A stretch of DNA of 64,000 nucleotides, taken from positions 310,001-374,000 of the forward strand of contig CACYNO010000001.1 of the NCBI GenBank assembly GCA_902775895.1. The letters are read 5' to 3'. A program made the translations under genes and the position numbers. Below, piece after piece: positions 9,272 through 16,538 of this stretch. Position 1 is the first letter of the stretch. Each line of letters starts with the position of its first letter. The notes below the pieces were generated by a model. It worked only from the letters and a program-made list of their open reading frames with translations. It was not told where the DNA came from and made no database searches. The DNA is from an uncultured Lachnospiraceae bacterium (GTDB taxonomy: Bacteria; Bacillota; Clostridia; Lachnospirales; Lachnospiraceae).

Positions 9272-10525
9272 ATGAAAAAAGATCTGCTCCACACTCCGGA
9301 AGGCGTGCGGGATATATACGGTGAAGAGTGTCTTGAAAAGACAATGATCACAAACAAATTAAAAGATGTATGCGAAAAGTTCGGATATTCCGAGATACAG
9401 ACTCCGTCCTTTGAATTTTTTGACGTGTTCAACAGCGAAAGGGGAAGTGTCCCGTCTAACGAATTATTTAAGTTCTTTGACCATCACGGAAATACCCTGG
9501 TGCTGCGTCCTGATTTTACGCCTTCTGTTGCGCGTATCGCTGCTAAATATTTCAATGAACAGGGGCTTCCCGTAAAGGTATATTATTCGGGGAATGTATT
9601 TATAAATCACGAAAATGCTTACCGAGGCCAGCTCAAGGAAAATACTTCCGTAGGAGCGGAACTTATGGGGAATGGCGATACAGATGAGGATTTTGAGATT
9701 ATCTGCATGGCCGTTGAGTGCATGAAATCCGTTGGCTTAAAGAATTTCCAGGTAGAGATAGGAAATGTCAGCTTTTTTAAGGGACTGCTGCAGGATGCGG
9801 GGATCGGAGAGGAAGATGAGAAAAGACTTGTTTCGCTGATCAATAAAAAGAACTTTTTCGGAGTGGAGGATCTGCTCAGTGAACTTTCCATAGATAAAAA
9901 GTCCGCAGATGCCCTTATGGCAATACCTGCGCTTTTCGGAAACAGAGAGGTTCTTGAAAAGGCAGAGTCTCTTACGCAAAACAGAGAGTGCATTGACGCT
10001 GTTGAGAGATTAAAGATCCTTTATGATAAATTAAAAACCGTAAATTATGAGGACTATGTATCTTTTGACCTTGGGTCTTTAAGTGATCATAAGTATTACA
10101 CAGGCATAATTTATAAAGCATTTACTTTCGGAACAGGTGAAGCGGTTCTCAGCGGTGGGCGATATGACAGACTTGTCGGACAGTTTGGTGAAGACAGACC
10201 GTCCACAGGCTTTGCCATAACCGTTGACAGGCTCCTTGATGCGTTAAAGAGGCAAAATATTAAACTGTCATTTGATGAGGAGAGTATCCTGTTTGTATAT
10301 GACGAGGATGCCCTGAGCAAAGCTGAAAATCTTGTGTTCAGGCTCAGGTCTGAAGGGAAGCGCGCAGGAATGATACCTAAGAGCGATACGGCAACTAAAG
10401 AAGAGTACCTTGATTATTCAAGGGAATGGCAGTTTGCAAGAGTGATACTGTTATCCGGTGATAAGACATCACTCCTGATAAATGAGGATGCAACCACCAC
10501 ACCGATAATCACTAAAGATCTGTAA
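9272..10525 (+). CDS. hisZ: ATP phosphoribosyltransferase regulatory subunit HisZ
   Basis: Class II aminoacyl-tRNA-synthetase-like protein that forms the active hetero-octamer with short HisG and mediates His feedback. It resembles HisRS: TPEGVRDIYGEE at the N terminus, LRPDFTPSVARIAAKY (motif 2 region) and GGRYDRLVGQFGEDRPSTGFA (motif 3 region). The ATG at 9272 follows GGAGG (9261-9265); the upstream in-frame extension is excluded because it contains the promoter. The 417-aa length is usual. First gene of the his operon. Confidence 0.95.
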   Translation: MKKDLLHTPEGVRDIYGEECLEKTMITNKLKDVCEKFGYSEIQTPSFEFFDVFNSERGSVPSNELFKFFDHHGNTLVLRPDFTPSVARIAAKYFNEQGLPVKVYYSGNVFINHENAYRGQLKENTSVGAELMGNGDTDEDFEIICMAVECMKSVGLKNFQVEIGNVSFFKGLLQDAGIGEEDEKRLVSLINKKNFFGVEDLLSELSIDKKSADALMAIPALFGNREVLEKAESLTQNRECIDAVERLKILYDKLKTVNYEDYVSFDLGSLSDHKYYTGIIYKAFTFGTGEAVLSGGRYDRLVGQFGEDRPSTGFAITVDRLLDALKRQNIKLSFDEESILFVYDEDALSKAENLVFRLRSEGKRAGMIPKSDTATKEEYLDYSREWQFARVILLSGDKTSLLINEDATTTPIITKDL

Positions 10526-10546
10526 AAGGTCAGGGAGGAATGAAAA

Positions 10547-11185
10547 ATGAGATATTTGACCGTGGCTTTGGCAAAGGGGAGACTTGCAGCCAAAGCAATG
10601 GAGATGTTTGAAAAGATAGGTTTGTCCTGCGAAGAGATGAAGGATGAGAATACCAGAAAGCTTATCTTTACTGATGAAGAAACAAAGATCAGATACTTTT
10701 TATCCAAGCCTTCCGATGTTCCCACATATGTTGAGTACGGGGCCGCAGATATGGGTATCGTGGGTCTGGATACGATACTTGAAGAGGAGAGAAAGCTTTT
10801 TGAAGTGCTTGATCTGAATGTGGGGAAATGCCGTATGTGTGTGTGCGGGCCTGCTGAGATGGCGGACAAACTGAAACATCACGAACTTATCAGGGTGGCT
10901 ACCAAGTATCCAAAGATCGCGACAGATTATTTTTTTAATAAAAAGAAACAGACAGTGGAGATAATCAAGCTGAACGGGTCAGTGGAGCTTGCTCCCATAG
11001 TTGGTCTGTCTGAAGTGATAGTCGATATCGTGGAGACAGGTGCTACGCTCAGGGAAAACGGACTTGAGGTTCTTGAGGAAATATGTCCGTTATCTGCAAG
11101 GATGATAGTAAACCAGGTAAGTATGAAAATGGAACAGGAAAGAATAAGTAAGATAATAAAGGAAATGAGGGGGGTAATAAAATGA
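10547..11185 (+). CDS. hisG: ATP phosphoribosyltransferase catalytic subunit, short form
   Basis: First step of histidine synthesis: ATP plus PRPP to phosphoribosyl-ATP. At 212 aa it is the short form without the C-terminal regulatory domain, which agrees with hisZ next door. It starts [14 protein letters not shown] and has the PRPP-binding segment [20 protein letters not shown]. The stop overlaps the hisD start (ATGA). Confidence 0.97.
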   Translation: MRYLTVALAKGRLAAKAMEMFEKIGLSCEEMKDENTRKLIFTDEETKIRYFLSKPSDVPTYVEYGAADMGIVGLDTILEEERKLFEVLDLNVGKCRMCVCGPAEMADKLKHHELIRVATKYPKIATDYFFNKKKQTVEIIKLNGSVELAPIVGLSEVIVDIVETGATLRENGLEVLEEICPLSARMIVNQVSMKMEQERISKIIKEMRGVIK

Positions 11186-12477
11186 GAATAGTAAAATTAA
11201 ACGAGGATTCAATAAAAGACATCTTGAATAATCTTATCAAGAGAAGCCCCAGTCAGTTTACCGAACAGGAGCAGGCGGTAAACGGGATACTTCAGGATGT
11301 GCGTGAAAACGGGGACAAGGCGCTTTTTGAGTATACGGCTAAATTTGACGGAGTTAATATAGATGCTGATACCGTAAAGGTTACCCGTGAGGAGATAGAA
11401 GAAGCTTATGAGCAGGTGGACGATGAGCTGCTCCGTGTCATCCGCAGGGCCATGGGAAACATCAGGGATTATCACGAGCTGCAGAAACAAAACAGCTGGA
11501 TAGAGACAAAGCCTGACGGAACGGTGCTCGGTCAGAAGGTTACCCCTTTGCAGAGAGTGGGAGTATATGTTCCGGGAGGAAAAGCGGCGTATCCGTCATC
11601 GGTTCTTATGAACGTTGTACCTGCCGAGGTGGCGGGAGTCGATGAGATAATAATGTGCACGCCGCCGGGAAAAGACGGAAAGGTTTACCCCACAACACTT
11701 GTTACCGCTCACGAAGCAGGTGTTGATACAATTTATAAAGTTGGCGGTGCACAGGCGATAGGCGCCATGGCATTCGGTACTGAATCCGTGAAAGCGGTTG
11801 ACAAGATCGTGGGACCGGGAAATATTTTTGTTGCCCTTGCCAAAAAGGCAGTATTCGGATATACGGGGATTGATTCCGTGGCAGGGCCAAGCGAGGTGCT
11901 TGTGCTTGCGGACGAGACTGCAAATCCCAGGTATGTGGCTGCTGATCTTTTATCCCAGGCTGAGCACGACCAGATGGCGTGTGCCATACTTATAACCACA
12001 AGTCATAAAGTGGCTGAGAAAGTATCCGAAGAGATAGATGGTTTCCTTGAGAAGCTGGAGAGAAGAGATATAATAAAAGCATCTCTTGACAATTACGGTT
12101 ACATCCTTGTTGCAGACGATCTTGACGAAGCCATTGAAGCAGTAAATGCCGTGGCTTCAGAGCACCTGGAGATCGTGACTAAGGATCCTTTCGAAGTCAT
12201 GACAAAAGTGAGGAATGCCGGAGCTATATTCCTGGGTGAATCTAGTTCGGAGCCCTTGGGAGATTATTTTGCAGGACCTAATCACGTGCTTCCCACAAAC
12301 GGGACCGCCAGATTTTTTTCTCCCCTGGGAGTAGATACATTTGTCAAAAAATCGAGTATAATAAGTTATTCAAGGAATGCCTTACGCGATGTGCATGAAG
12401 ACATAGAGATCTTTGCAAAAGCAGAAGGCCTGACGGCGCACGCAAATTCCATACATGTAAGATTTGAGAATGAATAA
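11182..12477 (+). CDS. hisD: Histidinol dehydrogenase
   Basis: Zinc enzyme that oxidises L-histidinol to L-histidine in two NAD steps, ending the pathway. Typical motifs: [15 protein letters not shown], the [16 protein letters not shown] region, [23 protein letters not shown] and ASEHLEI with catalytic Glu/His. The 431-aa length is normal. It overlaps hisG by 4 bases. Confidence 0.97.
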   Translation: MRIVKLNEDSIKDILNNLIKRSPSQFTEQEQAVNGILQDVRENGDKALFEYTAKFDGVNIDADTVKVTREEIEEAYEQVDDELLRVIRRAMGNIRDYHELQKQNSWIETKPDGTVLGQKVTPLQRVGVYVPGGKAAYPSSVLMNVVPAEVAGVDEIIMCTPPGKDGKVYPTTLVTAHEAGVDTIYKVGGAQAIGAMAFGTESVKAVDKIVGPGNIFVALAKKAVFGYTGIDSVAGPSEVLVLADETANPRYVAADLLSQAEHDQMACAILITTSHKVAEKVSEEIDGFLEKLERRDIIKASLDNYGYILVADDLDEAIEAVNAVASEHLEIVTKDPFEVMTKVRNAGAIFLGESSSEPLGDYFAGPNHVLPTNGTARFFSPLGVDTFVKKSSIISYSRNALRDVHEDIEIFAKAEGLTAHANSIHVRFENE

Positions 12478-12488
12478 AGGAGAAAAAG

Positions 12489-13079
12489 ATGGCAGACAGA
12501 ATCGCAAAAGTTGACCGCAAGACAAAAGAGACAGATATTACCATAGAGCTGGATCTTGACGGAACAGGCAAAGCGGATATAAGTACAGGCGTAGGATTTC
12601 TTGACCACATGCTTGACAGTTTTGCCCGTCACGGTCTTTTTGATCTGACGGTAAAAGCCAAAGGTGATCTGGAGGTTGATTCCCACCACCTTATAGAAGA
12701 TACGGGTATAGTCCTGGGGGAAGCGATCAAAGAAGCGGTAGGTGATAAAAAGGGGGTCAGCCGTTACGGTTTCTTTACTCTTCCCATGGACGAGGCTCTG
12801 GTGCTTAGTGCAGTTGATCTTTCGGGAAGACCGTATCTGGTGTTTGATGTTGCTTTTTCCACACAGACCATGGGGGATTATGATACCCAGATGGTAAAAG
12901 AGTTTTTCTATGCGCTTTCATACTCTGCAGGGATGAATCTGCACTTAAAGCAGTTTAGCGGAGATAACGATCACCACATATGTGAAGCATGTTATAAGGC
13001 TTTTGCCAAAGCCCTGTGTGCTGCGGTGCAAAAGAATCCGCGAATAGAAGATGTGCTGTCAACGAAAGGAAAAATATAA
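12489..13079 (+). CDS. hisB: Imidazoleglycerol-phosphate dehydratase
   Basis: Mn-dependent dehydratase making imidazole acetol phosphate. Monofunctional 196-aa form without the phosphatase domain of enterobacterial HisB; the phosphatase step is probably done by the PHP enzyme at 44.9-45.8 kb. Metal motifs are visible: GFLDHMLDSFARHG, DSHHLIEDTGI and DNDHHICEACYKA. The start is preceded by AAAGGAGAA. Confidence 0.97.
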   Translation: MADRIAKVDRKTKETDITIELDLDGTGKADISTGVGFLDHMLDSFARHGLFDLTVKAKGDLEVDSHHLIEDTGIVLGEAIKEAVGDKKGVSRYGFFTLPMDEALVLSAVDLSGRPYLVFDVAFSTQTMGDYDTQMVKEFFYALSYSAGMNLHLKQFSGDNDHHICEACYKAFAKALCAAVQKNPRIEDVLSTKGKI

Positions 13080-13080
13080 A

Positions 13081-13797
13081 ATGATCTTACTTCCTGCTAT
13101 TGATATGAAAGACGGTAAAGCCGTCAGATTAAAAAAAGGTGACTTCAAAGAGGTCACTGTTTATTCGGAAAAGCCATGGGAGATCGCCCGGGAGTTTGAA
13201 AGATGTGGTGCCGGTTTTATACATCTGGTGGATCTTGACGGAGCCCTTGCCGGACATTCGGTAAATGATGAAGTTATTAAAAGGATCACTACCGAAACAG
13301 ACATACCCTGCGAGATAGGAGGCGGTATACGCAGCATTGATGCGATAGAACATGCCTTAAGTCTCGGTGTTTACCGTGTGATCCTGGGAACAAGCGCCGT
13401 GGCTGATCCGGACTTTGTGTCCGAGACGGTTGAAAAATTCGGGTCAGACAGGATAGTTGTCGGGATAGATGCCAAGGAAGGTCTTGTAGCCACTCACGGC
13501 TGGGAAAAGGTGAGTGGGATGAGCGCGACTGATATGGCGCTTGATATGAAGTCCAGGGGGATAAAGACCATTATCTATACCGACATATCCAGGGACGGTA
13601 TGCTTACGGGACCCAATATCCCCCAGACAAAGAAGCTTTCTGATGATACGGGGCTTGATATAATAGCGTCAGGAGGAGTATCATGTATGAATGATCTTGA
13701 TGAATTAAGTGAGGCGGGGATATACGGTTCGATCATAGGGAAAGCTTATTATGAGAAAAAGATTGATCTTGAAGAGGCCGTAAAAAGATTTTCATAA
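13081..13797 (+). CDS. hisA: ProFAR isomerase HisA
   Basis: Half-barrel duplication TIM-barrel enzyme that isomerises ProFAR to PRFAR. It starts MILLPAIDMKDGKAVRL with catalytic Asp8, and the second-half catalytic Asp is in YTDISRDGMLTGPN; the phosphate sites are GGGIRS and SGGVSCMNDL. The ATG at 13081, one base after the hisB stop, is chosen over an in-frame ATG inside hisB. Length 238 aa. Confidence 0.96.
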   Translation: MILLPAIDMKDGKAVRLKKGDFKEVTVYSEKPWEIAREFERCGAGFIHLVDLDGALAGHSVNDEVIKRITTETDIPCEIGGGIRSIDAIEHALSLGVYRVILGTSAVADPDFVSETVEKFGSDRIVVGIDAKEGLVATHGWEKVSGMSATDMALDMKSRGIKTIIYTDISRDGMLTGPNIPQTKKLSDDTGLDIIASGGVSCMNDLDELSEAGIYGSIIGKAYYEKKIDLEEAVKRFS

Positions 13798-13815
13798 ATA
13801 TTAAAGGAGAAAAGT

Positions 13816-15039
13816 ATGGGTTGTAAAAAGATTTGTGCACAGATATACGTGAAAGACGGATGCGCCTTTAATTCATACGAGGCAACGGAAAAGATCACAG
13901 AGTCGGGAGATATCTCAGAGTTAGCTGAGATGTTTGAAAACAGGGGGGCTGACTGTATCTTTATATATGATCTCTCAGAGGATGATGTGTCCCATGAGAG
14001 GACTATCCTTGCCATACGAAGTATTACTTCAAAGATAGATATCCCGGTGATCGCAGGGGGAAACGTAAAAAGACTTGAAGATATCAAGAAGTATTTATAT
14101 GCCGGTTGTGCAATGGCTATAGTTGATGAGGGAGCGACTGATCCGGTAAACGGCAATGATCTTACTGAAAGTTGCCTTGACAGATTCGGGGAAGAGAAGA
14201 TATGTATCAGAAAAGAAAAAGGTGTACTTTACCTTGACTGGCATTGCGGAGAACAATTTATTGTCACCCTGCATGATGGTGATTCGGTGGCTGATCTGTT
14301 AAAAAAGCATGAGATCGCAGGAGTATGTTCAAGTAAGTTTAATTCTCCGGACTTTGACTTTTATGCGGAAAAGATGAAGTGCAAAGACGAGGGGGTAGAC
14401 GGTATAAAGACCCTTGAGCCGGAAATGGACTTCGATGAGCTAAAGACAAATGAAGCAGGACTTATTCCCGTAGTTGTCCAGGATTACAAAACCGGTGAGG
14501 TTTTGATGATGGCGTGGATGAACAGAGAGTCCTTTGAAAAGACTTATAAGACAGGTACCATGACTTACTTCTCAAGAAGCAGGAATGAGTTGTGGGTAAA
14601 AGGTGAGACTTCAGGTCATTACCAGTATCTGAGATCCATGTATGTGGACTGTGACGAGGATACTCTTCTTGCAAAGGTAAAGCAGGTGGGAGTGGCATGC
14701 CATACGGGGGCAAGGAGCTGCTTTTTCAGAGAGATACTCTCAAGAGGCTGTGGTGAGACCAATCCGCTTAAGATCTTCACGGAAGTAATGGACGTCATAA
14801 ATGACAGAAAGAAGAATCCTAAAAAAGGTTCATATACCACATATCTTTTTGAACAGGGAATAGATAAAGTACTTAAAAAATGCGGAGAGGAAGCGGCAGA
14901 AGTTATCATAGCTGCAAAGAATCCGGACAAAGAAGAGATCAAATACGAGATAGCTGATTATCTTTATCATGTTATGGTGCTTATGTCCATGAAGGATATT
15001 ACCTGGGATGATATCATAAAGGAACTCGCAAACAGGTAA
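13816..15039 (+). CDS. hisIE: HisIE with an extra degenerate HisF-like N-terminal domain
   Basis: A 407-aa three-part protein. Residues 1-130, and less clearly to about 205, align with the N-terminal half-barrel of HisF (KDG at 13-15, [16 protein letters not shown], then [11 protein letters not shown] and the AGGNVKR phosphate-site region), but the HisF catalytic Asp11 is Tyr11. Residues 214-305 are HisI phosphoribosyl-AMP cyclohydrolase (MAWMN 232-236, the GETSGH and DCDEDTLL motifs, [11 protein letters not shown] 294-304). Residues 319-407 are HisE phosphoribosyl-ATP pyrophosphatase (GEEAAEV 357-363). HisI and HisE look intact; the N-domain is probably non-catalytic, which is inference. No true hisF is in the window. 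Confidence 0.92.
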   Translation: MGCKKICAQIYVKDGCAFNSYEATEKITESGDISELAEMFENRGADCIFIYDLSEDDVSHERTILAIRSITSKIDIPVIAGGNVKRLEDIKKYLYAGCAMAIVDEGATDPVNGNDLTESCLDRFGEEKICIRKEKGVLYLDWHCGEQFIVTLHDGDSVADLLKKHEIAGVCSSKFNSPDFDFYAEKMKCKDEGVDGIKTLEPEMDFDELKTNEAGLIPVVVQDYKTGEVLMMAWMNRESFEKTYKTGTMTYFSRSRNELWVKGETSGHYQYLRSMYVDCDEDTLLAKVKQVGVACHTGARSCFFREILSRGCGETNPLKIFTEVMDVINDRKKNPKKGSYTTYLFEQGIDKVLKKCGEEAAEVIIAAKNPDKEEIKYEIADYLYHVMVLMSMKDITWDDIIKELANR

Positions 15040-15049
15040 CGGAGGATTT

Positions 15050-15583
15050 ATGAGTTTATTAAGGAAAAGATATTTTGAAGAAAAATATCCCATACTTACC
15101 GGATGGTTAAGGGGTCATCCTTTTTTGCTGACGTGTTTTAAGATCCTTTATTACGGGCTGCCTGTTCTGATGATGGTCCTGTATGTGACATTTGTTATAC
15201 ATACAGCCAGGTCCAAAGGTATTAAGACATTAAAGAAGACACTTCTCGTTCCCGCAGCAGCGTTTATCCTGGTGTCTCTTTTCAGGAAGATATACAATAA
15301 AAAGCGTCCGTATGAGAGATACGATTTTGAGCCGCTTATAGATAAGAGCAAAAAAGGGCGCTCCATGCCCAGCAGGCATACTTTTTCGGCCGGTATCATA
15401 ACGGTGACTATAGGACATTTTTATCCGCTGCTTGCTCCGTTCCTTTGGATGATAACCGGCATGATCGCGCTGACCAGGCTTATAGCCGGAGTGCATTATG
15501 TAAGGGATGTGGCAGTGGCGGCAGGACTTGCGATGCTCGTGGGTGTGGCTCTGAAGATTCCGGTTTTTAACAAAGGAAAATAA
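15050..15583 (+). CDS. PAP2-family membrane phosphatase
   Basis: 177-aa multi-pass membrane protein of the type 2 phosphatidic acid phosphatase family. The three catalytic motifs are visible: KKRPYERY (motif 1), SMPSRHTFSAG (motif 2, catalytic His) and RLIAGVHYVRDVAV (motif 3, nucleophile His). Likely substrates are lipid phosphates such as undecaprenyl pyrophosphate or phosphatidic acid; which one cannot be told. It follows hisIE after 10 bases, so it is probably the last gene of the his transcript, although unrelated in function. Confidence 0.9.
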   Translation: MSLLRKRYFEEKYPILTGWLRGHPFLLTCFKILYYGLPVLMMVLYVTFVIHTARSKGIKTLKKTLLVPAAAFILVSLFRKIYNKKRPYERYDFEPLIDKSKKGRSMPSRHTFSAGIITVTIGHFYPLLAPFLWMITGMIALTRLIAGVHYVRDVAVAAGLAMLVGVALKIPVFNKGK

Positions 15584-15725
15584 AAGTCAGCTGCTTACGC
15601 GACACAGCTGACTTTTAGAGTTTGCTTCGCAAACTCGGCGCAAAGCGCCATGTCAGCTGCTTACGCGACACAGCTGACTTTTAGAGTTTGCAAACCAAAC
15701 TTTAAAAAGTTTGTTTGCAAACTCT
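15583..15725. repeat. Cluster of intergenic palindromic repeats, with a 40-bp exact direct repeat
   Basis: Five hairpins follow each other: AAAGTCAGCTG (15583-15593) with its inverse at 15605-15615; GAGTTTGC/GCAAACTC (15618-15636, 3-base loop); GGCGC/GCGCC (15637-15649); a second GTCAGCTG hairpin; and AGAGTTTGCAAAC/GTTTGCAAACTCT (15683-15725, 13-bp arms). A 40-bp stretch starting GTCAGCTGCTTACGCG is identical at 15586-15625 and 15652-15691. It begins at the PAP2 stop codon, so it may also end transcription or protect the his mRNA 3' end. No transposase is nearby. Confidence 0.85.
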
Positions 15726-15756
15726 GCATCTTAAACGTTTTACGAAGGGTTTTATT

Positions 15757-16002
15757 ATGGATAATGAATTTCTTGAACTTTCAGACGATACGGTGATCGC
15801 CGATGCGGAGGTTACTTTTATAGGGGCTACAAAGCTTCATATACAAAAGACAACTAAAGACGGCAAGGTGAAAAAAGCCGTGTGTGAGCTTCCGGGATAC
15901 AAGTGGGAAACGGAAGACGATTTTTCCGACGAAGAAAAAGATGTGATCATAGCATTGATCAAGGATAAAGAGTTATTGATCTACTCAGGATTGATATTAT
16001 AA
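15757..16002 (+). CDS. Small conserved-looking protein of unknown function
   Basis: 81-aa acidic soluble protein, no signal peptide or membrane segment; not recognised. It contains a beta-rich first half (DTVIADAEVTFIGATKLHIQ) and a charged second half. The ATG at 15757 with GAAGG at 15744-15748 is preferred over an upstream start that would run through the palindromic repeats. It sits alone between the repeats and RNase P RNA, and its stop codon overlaps the rnpB promoter. It could be a real gene or a fortuitous ORF; coding-like composition favours real. Confidence 0.6.
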   Translation: MDNEFLELSDDTVIADAEVTFIGATKLHIQKTTKDGKVKKAVCELPGYKWETEDDFSDEEKDVIIALIKDKELLIYSGLIL

Positions 16003-16003
16003 T
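15976..16003 (+). promoter_or_regulatory. Likely rnpB promoter overlapping the end of the 81-aa gene
   Basis: -35-like TTGATC at 15976-15981, 16-base spacer, and TATAAT at 15998-16003 that overlaps the TAA stop at 16000-16002. The predicted start is about 16010, matching the first base-paired residues of RNase P RNA. Confidence 0.65.
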
Positions 16004-16012
16004 AAATAAAAT

Positions 16013-16366
16013 AAAAGAGTGGTACAGACGATCGCTGTGTTTTACACAGAGGAAAGTCCGGGCTTCACAGGGCAGGACGCCGGATAACATCCGGTGGAGG
16101 TGACTCCAAGGAAAGTGCAACAGAAAATATACCGCCAACTGAAAAGCGATAGCTTTTCAGTTTGGTTAGGGTGGAATGGTGGTGTAAGAGACCACCGATC
16201 TGCAGGTAACTGCAGATGCCGTGTAAACCCCGTCCGAAGCAAGGCTTATCGAAAGCTATACGGCTGCCCGTCGTGCTTTTGAGGTTGCCGCTTAAGGTGC
16301 GCGGTGACGCGTATCTCAGATAGATGATCGTCCGCGACATAATCCGGCTTACCGTACGGCTCTTTT
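16013..16366 (+). ncRNA. rnpB: RNase P RNA, bacterial type A-like
   Basis: Catalytic RNA of RNase P, which cuts the 5' leader from tRNA precursors. The universal segments are present: GAGGAAAGTCCGGGC after the P3 hairpin, AAGGAAAGTGCAACAGAAA in the core, the GTAAACCCC segment, and AGATAGATGATCG near the 3' end. AAAAGAG (16013-16019) pairs with CTCTTTT (16360-16366) as P1. The 5' part after P3 looks like type A rather than the Bacillus type B. A T-rich run follows and can serve as terminator. Confidence 0.95.
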
Positions 16367-16390
16367 GTTTTATTTTTTTGCGCATTTTGA

Positions 16391-16412
16391 TTTAACACAT
16401 TAAAGTGCTAAA
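16391..16412. promoter_or_regulatory. Imperfect dyad just upstream of the ppsA -35, candidate operator
   Basis: TTTAACAC (16391-16398) and GTGCTAAA (16405-16412) are inverse with one mismatch and a 6-base spacer. The dyad ends 3 bases before the ppsA -35 box, a common place for a regulator site. The factor is unknown. Confidence 0.4.
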
Positions 16413-16415
16413 TCA

Positions 16416-16444
16416 TTGACAAGAACCTTTATTTACGATAATAT
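16416..16444 (+). promoter_or_regulatory. ppsA promoter
   Basis: TTGACA at 16416-16421, 17-base spacer, TAATAT at 16439-16444. The resulting leader is about 90 bases and holds a 9-bp inverted repeat, ACGTTTTTT (16470-16478) with AAAAAACGT (16498-16506), before the AGGAGG site at 16525-16530. Confidence 0.75.
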
Positions 16445-16538
16445 CAACATTAAGCATGAAAATTTGCATACGTTTTTTATTGCTTTCTTTATCTGTAAAA
16501 AAACGTGATAATTATATTATTTTTAGGAGGTTTCAGGT

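Noticed and set aside
15586..15691. Two exact 40-bp direct repeats could suggest a CRISPR array
   Set aside because: Only two copies, palindromic, no spacer pattern and no cas genes in the window.
16391..16412. TTTAACAC/GTGCTAAA upstream of ppsA resembles half of a CIRCE
   Set aside because: The arms lack the CTC/GAG ends and the spacer is 6 bases; kept only as an unassigned dyad.
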